This document shows, piece after piece, positions 1 through 8,362 of a stretch of DNA of 64,000 bases. Location of the stretch: NCBI GenBank assembly GCA_023410445.1, contig JAEYPT010000001.1:434001-498000 (forward strand), given 5' to 3'. The DNA is from Bacillota bacterium. Lineage in GTDB: Bacteria > Bacillota > Clostridia > Oscillospirales > Acutalibacteraceae. The translations under genes were made by a program, and so were the position numbers. Below the pieces are notes generated by a model, which was given only the letters and a program-made list of their open reading frames with translations, was not told the DNA's origin and did no database searches. Positions within the stretch are counted from its first letter, which is position 1; each line of letters starts with the position of its first letter.

Positions 1-592
1 CGGGAATCGGCTGATCGCATTCGATGACCATAACGGCGTAGCCGCCCCGCACGTTGCGGTAGAGCTGCATGGTTGCGATATTCACGGAATATCGGTACAG
101 GAGCGCCGTCACCTCGGCAACGTGACCCGGCTGGTCCAGGTTATGCACGATCAGGGTGGGGCAGTCGCCCGAAAAATTTGTTTCAATGCCGTCTATACTG
201 CAAATTTTGATACGCCCGCCTCCGATGGAGGAAGCCATAACCTCAAGGGAACGGCGGCTTTCACCTTCCACCCGGAGCAGAACCGTGTTCGGGTGAACGT
301 TCCGCAGGGTGACGTTCTGTTTCGTAATCTGAATTCTTTCTTCTTCCGCCATCTCAAAGCTCTGCGGGATGCGGATGTCGTCCGGCTTCATTCCCAACAG
401 GCCTGCCATCAGCGCCCGGTCGGTGCCGTGTCCCTCGCCGGTTGCGGCAAAGGAGCCGTGCAGCAGCATCTCTACTTTTTTTACCGGTTCGCCCAGCAGC
501 TTCCGCGTGATGTAGCCGATCCGCACGGCGCCGGCCGTGTGACTGCTGGAAGGCCCGACCATGATCGGACCCATGATGTCGAAAATACTCAT
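1..592 (-). CDS. sdaAB: L-serine ammonia-lyase, iron-sulfur dependent, beta subunit (3' end outside window)
   Basis: Reading leftward from the ATG at 592, the product begins MSIFDIMGPIMVGPSSSHTA, the signature N-terminus of the beta subunit of the two-subunit [4Fe-4S] L-serine dehydratase, which converts L-serine to pyruvate and ammonia in the cytoplasm. The stretch near the window edge (SIDGIETNFSGDCPTLIVHN followed by QPGHVAEVTALL) looks like the C-terminal ACT domain found in this subunit. A GGAAGGCGG ribosome site lies upstream of the ATG. The stop codon and probably sdaAA lie beyond position 1. Only the first ~197 residues are visible. The family assignment is firm. Confidence 0.9.
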   Translation of the reverse strand, partial: MSIFDIMGPIMVGPSSSHTAGAVRIGYITRKLLGEPVKKVEMLLHGSFAATGEGHGTDRALMAGLLGMKPDDIRIPQSFEMAEEERIQITKQNVTLRNVHPNTVLLRVEGESRRSLEVMASSIGGGRIKICSIDGIETNFSGDCPTLIVHNLDQPGHVAEVTALLYRYSVNIATMQLYRNVRGGYAVMVIECDQPIP

Positions 593-643
593 GCTTGTTT
601 TCCGCCTTCCCGCTTTTGCGGCCGCGATTTTTGAAACAACCCT

Positions 644-671
644 ATCATAGCACGGCGGAAATAAAAAGCAA
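644..671 (-). promoter_or_regulatory. Candidate sigma-A promoter for sdaAB
   Basis: On the minus strand, TTGCTT (666-671) and TATGAT (644-649) are separated by 16 bases, about 50 bases upstream of the sdaAB start codon. Motif match only. Confidence 0.55.
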
Positions 672-727
672 AGCGAATTTTCCGCCGGCCGTTTTCACCG
701 CATCACGGACATTTTACATGGAACACC

Positions 728-756
728 TTTTCTGTCAGTATGAGCCGAGGTATAAT
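728..756 (+). promoter_or_regulatory. Candidate promoter for the YbjQ gene (good -10 only)
   Basis: A perfect TATAAT lies at 751-756, 45 bases before the YbjQ start. The corresponding -35 region (728-733, TTTTCT) is poor, so only the -10 is convincing. Confidence 0.4.
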
Positions 757-801
757 AAGAATGAAAAATTGCATCATCAGCAAAAAGAGAGGGAGATAAC
801 G

Positions 802-1143
802 ATGCTCAGTACGACAACGCAGGGGATCGATGGCAAAAAAATCACGGAGTACCGTGGAATCGTGTTCGGCGAGGTGATTACGGGAATCAACTTCGTTCGG
901 GATATTGCGGCGGGCCTGACCAATTTCTTCGGCGGGCGTTCCGAATCCTATGAGGAGGAACTGACAGAGGCCCGGGAAAGCGCACTTCGTGAAATGGAGC
1001 AGCGCGCACAGCAGCGGGGAGCCGACGCGGTGGTCGGCGTGAAGCTGGATTACGAGGTACTCGGCGCAAACAACGGCATGCTGATGGTGACGGCGTGCGG
1101 AACGGCCGTCACGCTTGCCGCGGATGACCGGAGGCAGGGGTGA
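802..1143 (+). CDS. YbjQ family (DUF74) protein
   Basis: A 113-residue cytoplasmic protein matching the YbjQ/UPF0145 family, small proteins that form pentamers and are loosely called heavy-metal-binding. Typical features are VFGEVITGINFVRDI near the N-terminus, the central GGRSESYEEEL helix region, and the QRGADAVVGVKLDYE segment followed by MVTACGTAV. The ATG at 802 follows a GAGAGGGAG ribosome site, so the longer open frame starting near 595 is not used. Its stop overlaps the GTG start of the next gene by four bases (GTGA), indicating co-transcription. The biological role is not established for the family. Confidence 0.85.
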   Translation: MLSTTTQGIDGKKITEYRGIVFGEVITGINFVRDIAAGLTNFFGGRSESYEEELTEARESALREMEQRAQQRGADAVVGVKLDYEVLGANNGMLMVTACGTAVTLAADDRRQG

Positions 1144-1601
1144 ACCTGAGAAAGGCCACGGCGCAGGACCTTGAACTCCTGATTTCCCTCCGCTTTTGCT
1201 ATCTGCGCGACGACCTCGGTCCCCTTGCCCCCGAAACGGAACGGGAGGTGGAAGCACAGCTTCGCGGGTATATTCCGGAGCATCTGAAGTCCGGCGATTT
1301 TCAGGCCTTTCTGGCGGAGAAAGGCGGCAAGACCGCCGCCTGTGCGTATCTTGTCCGGTGGGAGTCACCGGCGAACCCCGCCTGTCCGTCGGGAGTCCGC
1401 GGGACCATATTTAACGTCTGGACTGATCCGGCATTCCGCCGTACCGGGCTTGCAACACAGGTGGTAAACGCGCTGATTGAGGGCGCGCGGGAGTCCGGGG
1501 TCTCCGTACTAGAGCTTTCCGCAACTCGACAGGGCGAGCCCCTCTATGAAAAGCTGGGCTTCTGCTATTCAAAATTCGCTGCGATGCGGATGTGGCTTTA
1601 A
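1140..1601 (+). CDS. GNAT family N-acetyltransferase
   Basis: A 153-residue protein with the GNAT fold. It opens with LRKATAQDLELLISLR and has the acetyl-CoA pyrophosphate-binding loop RRTGLATQVVNALIEGAR (the R/Q-x-x-G-x-G/A pattern). It ends with LYEKLGF, typical of the last GNAT strand and helix. The GTG start overlaps the stop of the YbjQ gene, so the two are probably translationally coupled. The acceptor substrate cannot be read from the sequence. Confidence 0.85.
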   Translation: MNLRKATAQDLELLISLRFCYLRDDLGPLAPETEREVEAQLRGYIPEHLKSGDFQAFLAEKGGKTAACAYLVRWESPANPACPSGVRGTIFNVWTDPAFRRTGLATQVVNALIEGARESGVSVLELSATRQGEPLYEKLGFCYSKFAAMRMWL

Positions 1602-1687
1602 GCCTGAATCCCCGACGAAACCGGCGCATGAAACCGCTTTTTTGCCCCATACTAAATCCTGTCACTTTTCTTGGAAGGAGAGGCAGG

Positions 1688-2482
1688 ATGAAAAAAGGAC
1701 ATCGGTATGCGGAGCATAGGGGAGTTTCCCTTTCTGCGATCATTTTGGTTGGGATCGGTTTTGCGGTGGTCTGCTGGTTTGCAGTTGAAATGTTTATCGG
1801 GGGCAGGGAGGCGAACTGGAACCGAAGCGCCGCAAGCGGAGTTTCGTTGGTCAGCTCGCCCCGGTCGGAGGCGCCCAAACCTTCCTCCGCACTGCAAAAC
1901 GGGGCGGTTCCTACGGCGGACACGTGGGCGCTCGTGCTTGTGAATTACGATCACAAACTCCCGGACAGCTTTCTCCCTGACCTGAAACAGGATGACGGGG
2001 TAGAGATGGATTCCCGGATTGTGGAACCGTTTGAAGCGATGAAGGCGGCCGCAAAAACGGAGGGGCTCTCCCTCTATGCCTCCTCGGCGTACCGGAGCAA
2101 TCAACTGCAGGGCGAGCTGTTCCGTCAGGAGGTAAGCCAGAATTCCAAGCTTTACCCGACGGCCTCCCAAGCGGAGGCTGTCGCCGCGGAATCCGTCGCC
2201 CGGCCGGGGTACAGCGAGCACGGCACCGGTCTTGCAATCGACCTCAACGGGGTGCAGGACAGCTTCGTCCAGACGAAAGAATACCGCTGGCTTCTGGAGC
2301 ACGCTCAGGATTACGGATTTGTTCTGCGGTATCCCGAGGACAAGCAGGAGATTACACACATCAAATTTGAGCCCTGGCATTTCCGCTATGTCGGGATTGA
2401 GAACGCAGAAAAAATGAAGCAGGAGAATATCTGCCTGGAGGAATACCTCGATTCCCTTGAAAAAACCGGAACCCTTCATTGA
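1688..2482 (+). CDS. VanY-like D-alanyl-D-alanine carboxypeptidase (LAS/M15B family), membrane-anchored
   Basis: A 264-residue zinc peptidase of the M15B/VanY group, expected to trim D-Ala from muropeptide stems outside the membrane. Residues ~12-35 form one N-terminal membrane segment. The catalytic region contains the substrate loop SSAYRSNQLQGELF, the zinc motif SEHGTGLAIDLNG (His and Asp ligands) and EPWHFRYVG (catalytic Glu and third zinc ligand). The ATG at 1688 is chosen because GGAAGGAG (1673-1680) sits seven bases upstream; a longer frame from 1592 would overlap the acetyltransferase and lacks a ribosome site. It shares a direction with the two upstream genes. Confidence 0.88.
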   Translation: MKKGHRYAEHRGVSLSAIILVGIGFAVVCWFAVEMFIGGREANWNRSAASGVSLVSSPRSEAPKPSSALQNGAVPTADTWALVLVNYDHKLPDSFLPDLKQDDGVEMDSRIVEPFEAMKAAAKTEGLSLYASSAYRSNQLQGELFRQEVSQNSKLYPTASQAEAVAAESVARPGYSEHGTGLAIDLNGVQDSFVQTKEYRWLLEHAQDYGFVLRYPEDKQEITHIKFEPWHFRYVGIENAEKMKQENICLEEYLDSLEKTGTLH

Positions 2483-2507
2483 TTATCGGGCTTGAATTTG
2501 CTATAAT
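2479..2507 (+). promoter_or_regulatory. Sigma-A promoter for gltX-glnS
   Basis: TTGATT (2479-2484) and TATAAT (2502-2507) are 17 bases apart, 46 bases upstream of the gltX start. The -35 overlaps the stop codon of the carboxypeptidase gene. Confidence 0.75.
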
Positions 2508-2552
2508 TTAATTCTATTCGTTTTTACACACCATTGATCAGGAGGCTTTTTG

Positions 2553-4016
2553 ATGCGGCAGACAAAGGTAAGAACCAGGTTCGCCCCAAGCCCGACGGGC
2601 TTTATGCACGTTGGCAATCTTCGGACGGCCCTGTTTGAATATCTGATTGCGAAATCGAACGGCGGAGACTTTGTTCTCCGTATTGAGGATACCGATCAGG
2701 AACGGTACGTGGAAGGCGCCGTGGAAGTGATCTACAAAACGCTGGAACAGGTGGGTCTCAGGCACGATGAGGGCCCCGATGTCGGCGGCAATTACGGCCC
2801 CTATGTACAAAGCGAACGGAAAGAGCTCTACCGGCAGTACGCGGAGCAGCTGGTCCGCGAAGGAAAAGCCTATTACTGCTTCTGCTCCAAGGAACGGCTG
2901 GATTCCCTGCACGAGAGCAAGGAGGAGAATGGCGGCGGCTACGACCGTCATTGCCGGAACTTACCCGCGGAAGAGGTGCAAAGTCTGCTTGCGGCGGGAA
3001 CGCCCCACGTAATCCGGCAGAAGATGCCGCTGGAAGGTTCCACGACCTTTGATGACGTCGTCTACGGGCCGATCACCATTGAAAACCGCGAGCTGGAGGA
3101 TCAGATCCTTTTAAAGTCGGACGGCTATCCAACTTACAATTTTGCGAACGTTATTGACGACCATCTGATGGAAATCACGCATGTGGTGCGCGGTTCGGAA
3201 TACCTGACTTCCACGCCGAAGTACAAGCTTCTGTATGAGGCGTTCGGCTGGGACGTTCCGGTCTACGTCCATCTGCCGCTCATCATGGGCAAAAACGAGG
3301 ACGGCGGCGTTTCGAAGCTTTCTAAGCGCCACGGTTCCACAGGCTTTGCGGATCTGGTAAACGAGGGCTATCTTCCCGAGACGATCGTGAACTACATAGC
3401 CCTGCTCGGTTGGTGCCCGAAGGACAACCGTGAAATGTTCACGCTCGCTGAACTGGCTGAAAATTTCTCGATCGACGGCATCAGCAAGTCGCCTGCGGTA
3501 TTCGATTACGACAAGCTTCTGTGGTTCAACGGGGAGTACATCCGGGCGATGACGCCGGAAGAGTTCACAGCCCGCGCGATGCCGGAGTACCGGAAGGTGT
3601 TCCCGGAGGGAGAATACGACTGGGCGATTCTTACCTCGATTTTGCAGCCCCGCGTGACGAAATTCACGCAGATTCCCGAAATGATCGCGTTCCTAAAGGA
3701 ACTGCCGGAGTATTCGGCGGAGTTCTTTATTAATAAGAAGAGCAAAACAAATCTTGAAAATTCCCCCGCTATGCTGAGTGCGGCGATTTCCGAGCTGGAA
3801 GGTTTGGAACCCTGGACGGCGGAGGCTCTGCATGAAGCGCTGCCTGCCCTCGCTCAGAAGCTGGAAGTGAAAAACGGAACGCTGCTCTGGCCGGTTCGCA
3901 TCGCGGCGGCGGGCATGACGGTGACCCCGGGAGGAGCGATTGAGATTCTCGACTTCCTCGGGAAGGAAGAATCGCTGCGGCGCCTGCGGCTGGGACTGAA
4001 AAAATTAGGATCGTGA
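2553..4016 (+). CDS. gltX: Glutamyl-tRNA synthetase
   Basis: A 487-residue class I synthetase of normal length, charging tRNA-Glu (and, in organisms without GlnRS, tRNA-Gln). The ATP-binding signature appears as HVGN at residues 19-22 within PSPTGFMHVGNLRTALF, a common GluRS form of HIGH. The second motif is KLSKR at 255-259. The C-terminal helical anticodon-binding domain is complete. The ATG at 2553 follows GGAGG (2541-2545) by seven bases; an adjacent TTG at 2550 is less well spaced. glnS follows 13 bases downstream, so the two synthetases form one operon. Confidence 0.96.
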   Translation: MRQTKVRTRFAPSPTGFMHVGNLRTALFEYLIAKSNGGDFVLRIEDTDQERYVEGAVEVIYKTLEQVGLRHDEGPDVGGNYGPYVQSERKELYRQYAEQLVREGKAYYCFCSKERLDSLHESKEENGGGYDRHCRNLPAEEVQSLLAAGTPHVIRQKMPLEGSTTFDDVVYGPITIENRELEDQILLKSDGYPTYNFANVIDDHLMEITHVVRGSEYLTSTPKYKLLYEAFGWDVPVYVHLPLIMGKNEDGGVSKLSKRHGSTGFADLVNEGYLPETIVNYIALLGWCPKDNREMFTLAELAENFSIDGISKSPAVFDYDKLLWFNGEYIRAMTPEEFTARAMPEYRKVFPEGEYDWAILTSILQPRVTKFTQIPEMIAFLKELPEYSAEFFINKKSKTNLENSPAMLSAAISELEGLEPWTAEALHEALPALAQKLEVKNGTLLWPVRIAAAGMTVTPGGAIEILDFLGKEESLRRLRLGLKKLGS

Positions 4017-4029
4017 GGAGTTAGAGGAA

Positions 4030-5715
4030 ATGAGCGAAGAAGCTATTACCCCGGAGGAGAACGGCGGCTCTGGGAATTTTATCCATACCTTTGTCCGGGA
4101 GGATATCGCGCCGGGCGGTCAGTTTGAGGGCATGAAGGTGCACACGCGCTTTCCGCCTGAGCCGAACGGCTATCTGCACATCGGCCACGCGAAGGCGATC
4201 TGCATCGATTTCGGCACTGCGGAAAAGTTCGGCGGGCAGTGCAACCTCCGCATGGATGATACCAACCCGACAAAGGAAGACGAGGAATACGTCGACGCAA
4301 TCAAGGAAGACATCCAGTGGTTGGGTTTTTCTTGGGAGGACCGCTTTTTCTTTGCCTCCGACTACTTCCCGAAGATGTATGAGCTGGCGGAAACCCTCAT
4401 TAAAAAGGGCCTTGCCTATGTCTGCGAGCTGACGCAGGAGCAGGTGAAGGAATACCGGGGCGACCTGACGCACCCGGCCCAGAGCCCCTACCGTGACCGG
4501 CCCGTTGAGGAGAGCCTCGACCTGTTTCACCGGATGAAAGCCGGTGAATTTGAGGACGGGAAAATGACGCTCCGCGCCAAAATCGACCTCGCTTCCGGAA
4601 ACTTCAATCTCCGCGACCCAGTGATTTACCGGATTAATCATCTTCCGCATCACCGAAAAGGAAATACGTGGTGCATCTACCCGATGTACGATTTTGCCCA
4701 TCCGATTGAGGACGCTATCGAGGGCGTCACCCATTCGCTCTGCTCGCTGGAATTTGAGGATCATCGCCCGCTGTACGACTGGGTGATCGAACATATCGAG
4801 CTTCCGGCAAAACCGCGCCAGATCGAGTTTGCGCGGCTCGGCATCAACAATACGGTCATGAGCAAGCGCAAGCTGCGCACGCTGGTAGAAAACAACTACG
4901 TCTCTGGCTGGGACGATCCGCGCATGCCCACCCTGAGCGGCCTGCGCCGCCGCGGCTACACGCCCGCCTCCATCCGAAATTTCTGCGAACGCATCGGCGT
5001 TGCGAAGGTGAATTCCACGGTGGATTACGGCTTTCTGGAGCATTGCCTGCGTGAGGACCTGAACGAGAGCGCCCGGCGCACCATGGCCGTGCTGGAACCG
5101 GTAAAACTGATTCTGACCAATTACCCCGAGGGCAAAACCGAAACCTTCGAGGTGGAAAATAACCCGGAGAAGCCGGAAACCGGAACCCGCTCCGTGACTT
5201 TTTCGCGCGAGCTTTGGATTGAGCGCGAGGATTTCATGGAGGTACCGGAAAAGAAATACTTCCGCCTGTTCCCCGGAAATGAAGTGCGCCTGAAGACCGC
5301 CTACGTCGTGAAGTGTACTGGATGCGAGAAGGATGCCGACGGGAAAATCACCGCCGTTTACGCTGAATACGACCCGGCTACCCGCGGCGGCAACACGCCG
5401 GACGGCCGCAAGGTGAAAAGCACCATCCATTGGGTGGACGCGTCAACGGCCGCGGATGCCGAAGTACGGCTGTACAGCAGTCTGTTCACCGTGCCGGACC
5501 CCGAGGCGGGCGACTATCTGGAAGAGCTGAACCCGGATTCCCTTAAGGTCCTGACCGGCTGCAAGGTAGAGCCGTGGCTGGCATCGGAAAAGGCCCCCGC
5601 TTCCTTCCAATTCCTGCGGCAGGGCTATTTCTGCCCGGATAATAAGGACAGTACGCCGGAGCATCCGGTGTTTAACCGCTCCGTTTCCCTCAAGGACGGC
5701 TTTAAAAAAGGATGA
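4030..5715 (+). CDS. glnS: Glutaminyl-tRNA synthetase
   Basis: A 561-residue class I synthetase that ligates glutamine directly to tRNA-Gln. It carries PNGYLHIGHAK (HIGH at residues 50-53) and VMSKRK (the MSK motif at 277-279). The GlnRS-type RMDDTNP and LCSLEFEDHRPLYDWV blocks are present. The C-terminal half is the beta-barrel anticodon-binding region characteristic of GlnRS and absent from bacterial GluRS. Many Clostridia instead make Gln-tRNA by GatCAB transamidation, so a GlnRS beside GltX is notable. A bidirectional terminator hairpin follows immediately. Confidence 0.95.
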   Translation: MSEEAITPEENGGSGNFIHTFVREDIAPGGQFEGMKVHTRFPPEPNGYLHIGHAKAICIDFGTAEKFGGQCNLRMDDTNPTKEDEEYVDAIKEDIQWLGFSWEDRFFFASDYFPKMYELAETLIKKGLAYVCELTQEQVKEYRGDLTHPAQSPYRDRPVEESLDLFHRMKAGEFEDGKMTLRAKIDLASGNFNLRDPVIYRINHLPHHRKGNTWCIYPMYDFAHPIEDAIEGVTHSLCSLEFEDHRPLYDWVIEHIELPAKPRQIEFARLGINNTVMSKRKLRTLVENNYVSGWDDPRMPTLSGLRRRGYTPASIRNFCERIGVAKVNSTVDYGFLEHCLREDLNESARRTMAVLEPVKLILTNYPEGKTETFEVENNPEKPETGTRSVTFSRELWIEREDFMEVPEKKYFRLFPGNEVRLKTAYVVKCTGCEKDADGKITAVYAEYDPATRGGNTPDGRKVKSTIHWVDASTAADAEVRLYSSLFTVPDPEAGDYLEELNPDSLKVLTGCKVEPWLASEKAPASFQFLRQGYFCPDNKDSTPEHPVFNRSVSLKDGFKKG

Positions 5716-5719
5716 AACA

Positions 5720-5751
5720 AACCGCCCGGTGCTAAAAAGCATCGGGCGGTT
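5720..5751. terminator. Bidirectional terminator between glnS and birA
   Basis: A 13-base inverted repeat (AACCGCCCGGTGC / GCATCGGGCGGTT, one G-U pair) with a six-base loop lies four bases after the glnS stop. The uridine tract is weak on both strands, but the convergent position supports the call. Confidence 0.65.
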
Positions 5752-5789
5752 CCTTGTATGTGGAGCCCCACTTAATACGGGATTCTAGG

Positions 5790-5813
5790 GCAACACCGCA
5801 CAAAAAGTGTTGC
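5790..5813. repeat. Short inverted repeat in the glnS-birA gap
   Basis: GCAACAC (5790-5796) and GTGTTGC (5807-5813) form a perfect 7-bp stem in the 128-base gap between the terminator and the birA stop. There is no coding potential here. The segment reads unlike flanking DNA and could be a remnant of a small repeat element, but nothing in the window confirms this. Confidence 0.35.
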
Positions 5814-5879
5814 AAAGGCAGCGCGTGCGAATTGTACGGTGCTACCCTGGTGGTGAGTCGATTTGGGACCGGCCTCCGG

Positions 5880-6860
5880 TTACTCCCCGTAGATTCCCTG
5901 CACACTGACTTCGCCGGAAAATATGCGGTCGGTGGAACCGTCCGGCAGGCGGACCACGAGTTCCCCCTGCGGGGAGACGTCCACCGCCGTGCCGGAAACC
6001 TGTGCGCCGCCGCGCGTGAATTTCACCGTGCGGCCGAGGCTGACACAGAGAAGCTTGTACTCCTCCAGAAATCCGGGGTCCGGGGCAGAGACGTTTCGCA
6101 GTATCAGCGTTTCAAACTTCCGTAGGATGTCCTGTAGCAGAGGAACGCGCGGGACCGAATGCCCCGTTTCCAGCAGCAGCGAGGTTGCCTTCTGTTGAAT
6201 ATCCGCGGGGAAATCCGGAATGTTCACGTTCAGCCCGATGCCGACCACGACGAATTCGATGCGGTCGATTTCGGCGCTCATTTCGGTCAGAATGCCGCAG
6301 ACCTTCCGGCTACCGATCACGATGTCGTTCGGCCATTTGATCATGGCTTCACAGCCGGTTCGTTCGCGGATCGCTCTGCACACCGCCAACCCGGCGAGCA
6401 GTGTTGTCATGGTTACGGGTTCCGGAATATCGCCCGGCCGAAGCAGAACGCTGAACCACATGCCGGTGCCGGGCGGGGAGGACCAACTCCTTCCGAGTCG
6501 CCCCTTACCTCCCGTCTGTTGCTCCGCAATAAACAGGCTGCCGCCCGGCGCTCCCGAAAGTGCCTGACGTTTTGCCTCCTCGTTGGTCGAGCCGACGCTC
6601 CCGGAACAAAAAACGGTGCCGCCCAGCCGCGTCGTGCCGAGGCCCGAGGCGATTTCATCGGGCGTGAAAATATCTGGGCAGGAGGTCAAATGGTATCCGC
6701 GGTTCGTGACGGACTGAATCTCGTAGCCTTCCTCGCGCAAAGCATTGATGTACTTCCACACGGAGGTGCGCGAAACATCCAGTTCCCGGCTCAGTTCCTC
6801 CCCCGAAACAAAGCCGCGGTTGTTCCGAAGTGCACGCAGAATTTGGTCCCGCTGGAGCAT
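5880..6860 (-). CDS. birA: Bifunctional biotin--[acetyl-CoA-carboxylase] ligase / biotin operon repressor
   Basis: A 326-residue BirA. The N-terminus (residues ~1-55) is a winged helix-turn-helix (GEELSRELDVSRTSVWKYIN), so it can act as a repressor. The central catalytic domain carries the biotinyl-AMP loop TGGKGRLGRSWSS and the KWPNDI and GIGLNVN motifs. The SH3-like C-terminal domain is present. It attaches biotin to carrier proteins such as acetyl-CoA carboxylase BCCP or sodium-pump decarboxylases; oadG/oadB genes occur elsewhere in this window. The ATG at 6860 follows an AGGCGG-type site; an in-frame extension toward 7268 has no BirA homology. Confidence 0.94.
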   Translation of the reverse strand: MLQRDQILRALRNNRGFVSGEELSRELDVSRTSVWKYINALREEGYEIQSVTNRGYHLTSCPDIFTPDEIASGLGTTRLGGTVFCSGSVGSTNEEAKRQALSGAPGGSLFIAEQQTGGKGRLGRSWSSPPGTGMWFSVLLRPGDIPEPVTMTTLLAGLAVCRAIRERTGCEAMIKWPNDIVIGSRKVCGILTEMSAEIDRIEFVVVGIGLNVNIPDFPADIQQKATSLLLETGHSVPRVPLLQDILRKFETLILRNVSAPDPGFLEEYKLLCVSLGRTVKFTRGGAQVSGTAVDVSPQGELVVRLPDGSTDRIFSGEVSVQGIYGE

Positions 6861-6890
6861 ACTTTCACCGCCTTTGTCGAATTGTTTCCT

Positions 6891-6919
6891 ATTATAGCGC
6901 TTAATTTCCCTGTGCGCAA
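6891..6919 (-). promoter_or_regulatory. Sigma-A promoter for birA
   Basis: On the minus strand, TTGCGC (6914-6919) and TATAAT (6891-6896) are 17 bases apart, about 30 bases before the birA start codon. Confidence 0.7.
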
Positions 6920-6944
6920 GACAGCGAAAACTTCGCCCCGCATA

Positions 6945-6974
6945 TTGCCCTGCAAAACAATTTCGTGATATACT
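6945..6974 (+). promoter_or_regulatory. Candidate promoter for DUF951-prfA operon
   Basis: TTGCCC (6945-6950) and an extended -10 (TGATATACT, core 6969-6974) are 18 bases apart and lie back-to-back with the birA promoter, 45 bases before the DUF951 start. Confidence 0.55.
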
Positions 6975-7019
6975 TGAAGTCAGATTGGACATCATAAATC
7001 GGAAGCGGAGGTGCACACG

Positions 7020-7217
7020 TTGGATGTTCGGCCGGGCGATATTTTGCAGATGAAGAAAAATCATCCATGCGGGAGCAGTACGTTTCTGGTGCTCCGTTCC
7101 GGTATGGATTTTAAAATTCGCTGCACCAAATGCGGGCATGAGATCATGGTTCCCCGCCTGAAATGTGAAAAGAACATCAAGAAGATCCTGCGGGAAAAAA
7201 CGCAGGACGAATATTAG
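7020..7217 (+). CDS. DUF951 family small zinc-ribbon-like protein
   Basis: A 65-residue protein of the DUF951 family common in Firmicutes. It starts (TTG read as Met) MDVRPGDILQMKKNHPCGSS and contains CTKCGHEIMVPR; the cysteine pair plus the earlier HPCG suggest metal binding or nucleic-acid contact. The TTG at 7020 is preferred because GGAGG (7007-7011) lies eight bases upstream and the resulting N-terminus matches the family; a GTG at 7011 overlaps that ribosome site. It precedes prfA by about 50 bases in the same direction. The function is unknown. Confidence 0.85.
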   Translation: MDVRPGDILQMKKNHPCGSSTFLVLRSGMDFKIRCTKCGHEIMVPRLKCEKNIKKILREKTQDEY

Positions 7218-7266
7218 CACGCTTCTTTGTTTTTCATTTGATCGATAAAACAAAGGAGTATCATGC

Positions 7267-8361
7267 ATGTTTGAAAATCTGGAAGTCTTTGAAAAACGCC
7301 GTGAGGAACTGAATCAGAGGCTCTGTGAGCCCGCCGTCGCCTCCGACCCCGGGCTGTATCAGAAGCTGATGAAGGAATTCAAATCGGTAGAACCGATTGC
7401 CGAAAAATACGGAGAGTATAAAAGCTCACTCAATGCGGAAGCTGAGGCAAAGGAAATTCTGGAGGGCTCGGGCGGCGACCGGGAGCTTCGGCAGATGGCG
7501 CAGGAGGAACTGGACACGGCAAGGGCCGACCAGGAGCGGATTTCCGCGGAGATGAAGATTTTGCTGCTGCCGAAGGACCCGAACGACGAGCGGAACGTCA
7601 TCGTGGAGATTCGTGGGGGAGCCGGCGGGGAAGAAGCCGCCCTGTTCTCTTCCGTACTGTTCCGCATGTACTCCATGTACGCACAGACGCGTGGGTGGCA
7701 GACGGAAATCCTGAACGCGAACGAAACGGAACTCGGCGGCTTTAAGGAAATCAGCTTTATGATTACCGGCGAGGGCGCGTTTTCCCGCCTGAAATTCGAA
7801 AGCGGCGTACACCGGGTGCAGCGTGTACCGGAAACCGAAACGCAGGGCCGCATTCATACCTCCACGGCAACCGTGGCCGTTCTGCCCGAGGTAGACGAGG
7901 TTGAAGTGGAACTGGACCCGAACGATCTGCGGATCGATACGTTCCGTTCCAGCGGCGCGGGCGGGCAGCACATCAACAAAACCTCCTCGGCCATTCGTGT
8001 GACGCATCTGCCGACCGGCATGGTGGTGGAGTGCCAGGACGAGCGCAGCCAGTATAAAAATAAGGACCGCGCCCTGAAAATTCTGCGGTCCCGTCTTTAC
8101 GAGATACGCCAGAAGGAACAGGACGACCGGGTCGCAGCCCAGCGCCGCTCGCAGGTCGGAACCGGAGACCGCTCCGAGCGGATACGAACCTACAACTATC
8201 CGCAGGGACGCGTGACCGATCATCGAATCGGCCTGACGCTTTACAGGCTGGAGGACATTTTGAACGGGAGCATCGACGAGATCATCGATGCGCTCATCGC
8301 CGCGGACCGCGCCGAAAAACTGAGCGGTGCCGCGGGAGATCAGACGGAGAGGGACGACTAA
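7267..8361 (+). CDS. prfA: Peptide chain release factor 1
   Basis: A 364-residue class I release factor that terminates translation at UAA/UAG. The peptidyl-tRNA hydrolysis motif GGQ is at residues 232-234 within SSGAGGQHINKT. It is preceded by the RF1-type GVHRVQRVPETETQGRIHTS block and followed by VECQDERSQYKNK. The length is normal. AAAGGAG lies just upstream of the ATG. It heads a run of overlapping genes (ywlC, coaE, lytic transglycosylase). No prmC methyltransferase is adjacent. Confidence 0.96.
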   Translation: MFENLEVFEKRREELNQRLCEPAVASDPGLYQKLMKEFKSVEPIAEKYGEYKSSLNAEAEAKEILEGSGGDRELRQMAQEELDTARADQERISAEMKILLLPKDPNDERNVIVEIRGGAGGEEAALFSSVLFRMYSMYAQTRGWQTEILNANETELGGFKEISFMITGEGAFSRLKFESGVHRVQRVPETETQGRIHTSTATVAVLPEVDEVEVELDPNDLRIDTFRSSGAGGQHINKTSSAIRVTHLPTGMVVECQDERSQYKNKDRALKILRSRLYEIRQKEQDDRVAAQRRSQVGTGDRSERIRTYNYPQGRVTDHRIGLTLYRLEDILNGSIDEIIDALIAADRAEKLSGAAGDQTERDD

Positions 8362-8362
8362 A

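Noticed and set aside
703..1368. 221-codon minus-strand frame across the YbjQ and GNAT genes
   Set aside because: It runs against two coupled plus-strand genes with ribosome sites and family signatures; no independent support.
4021..5430. 469-codon open frame antisense to glnS (and similar long antisense frames under gltX, prfA, asnB, mltG, alaS)
   Set aside because: Each lies wholly within a well-recognised gene on the other strand, lacks a ribosome site and family motifs, and reflects GC-biased codon use.
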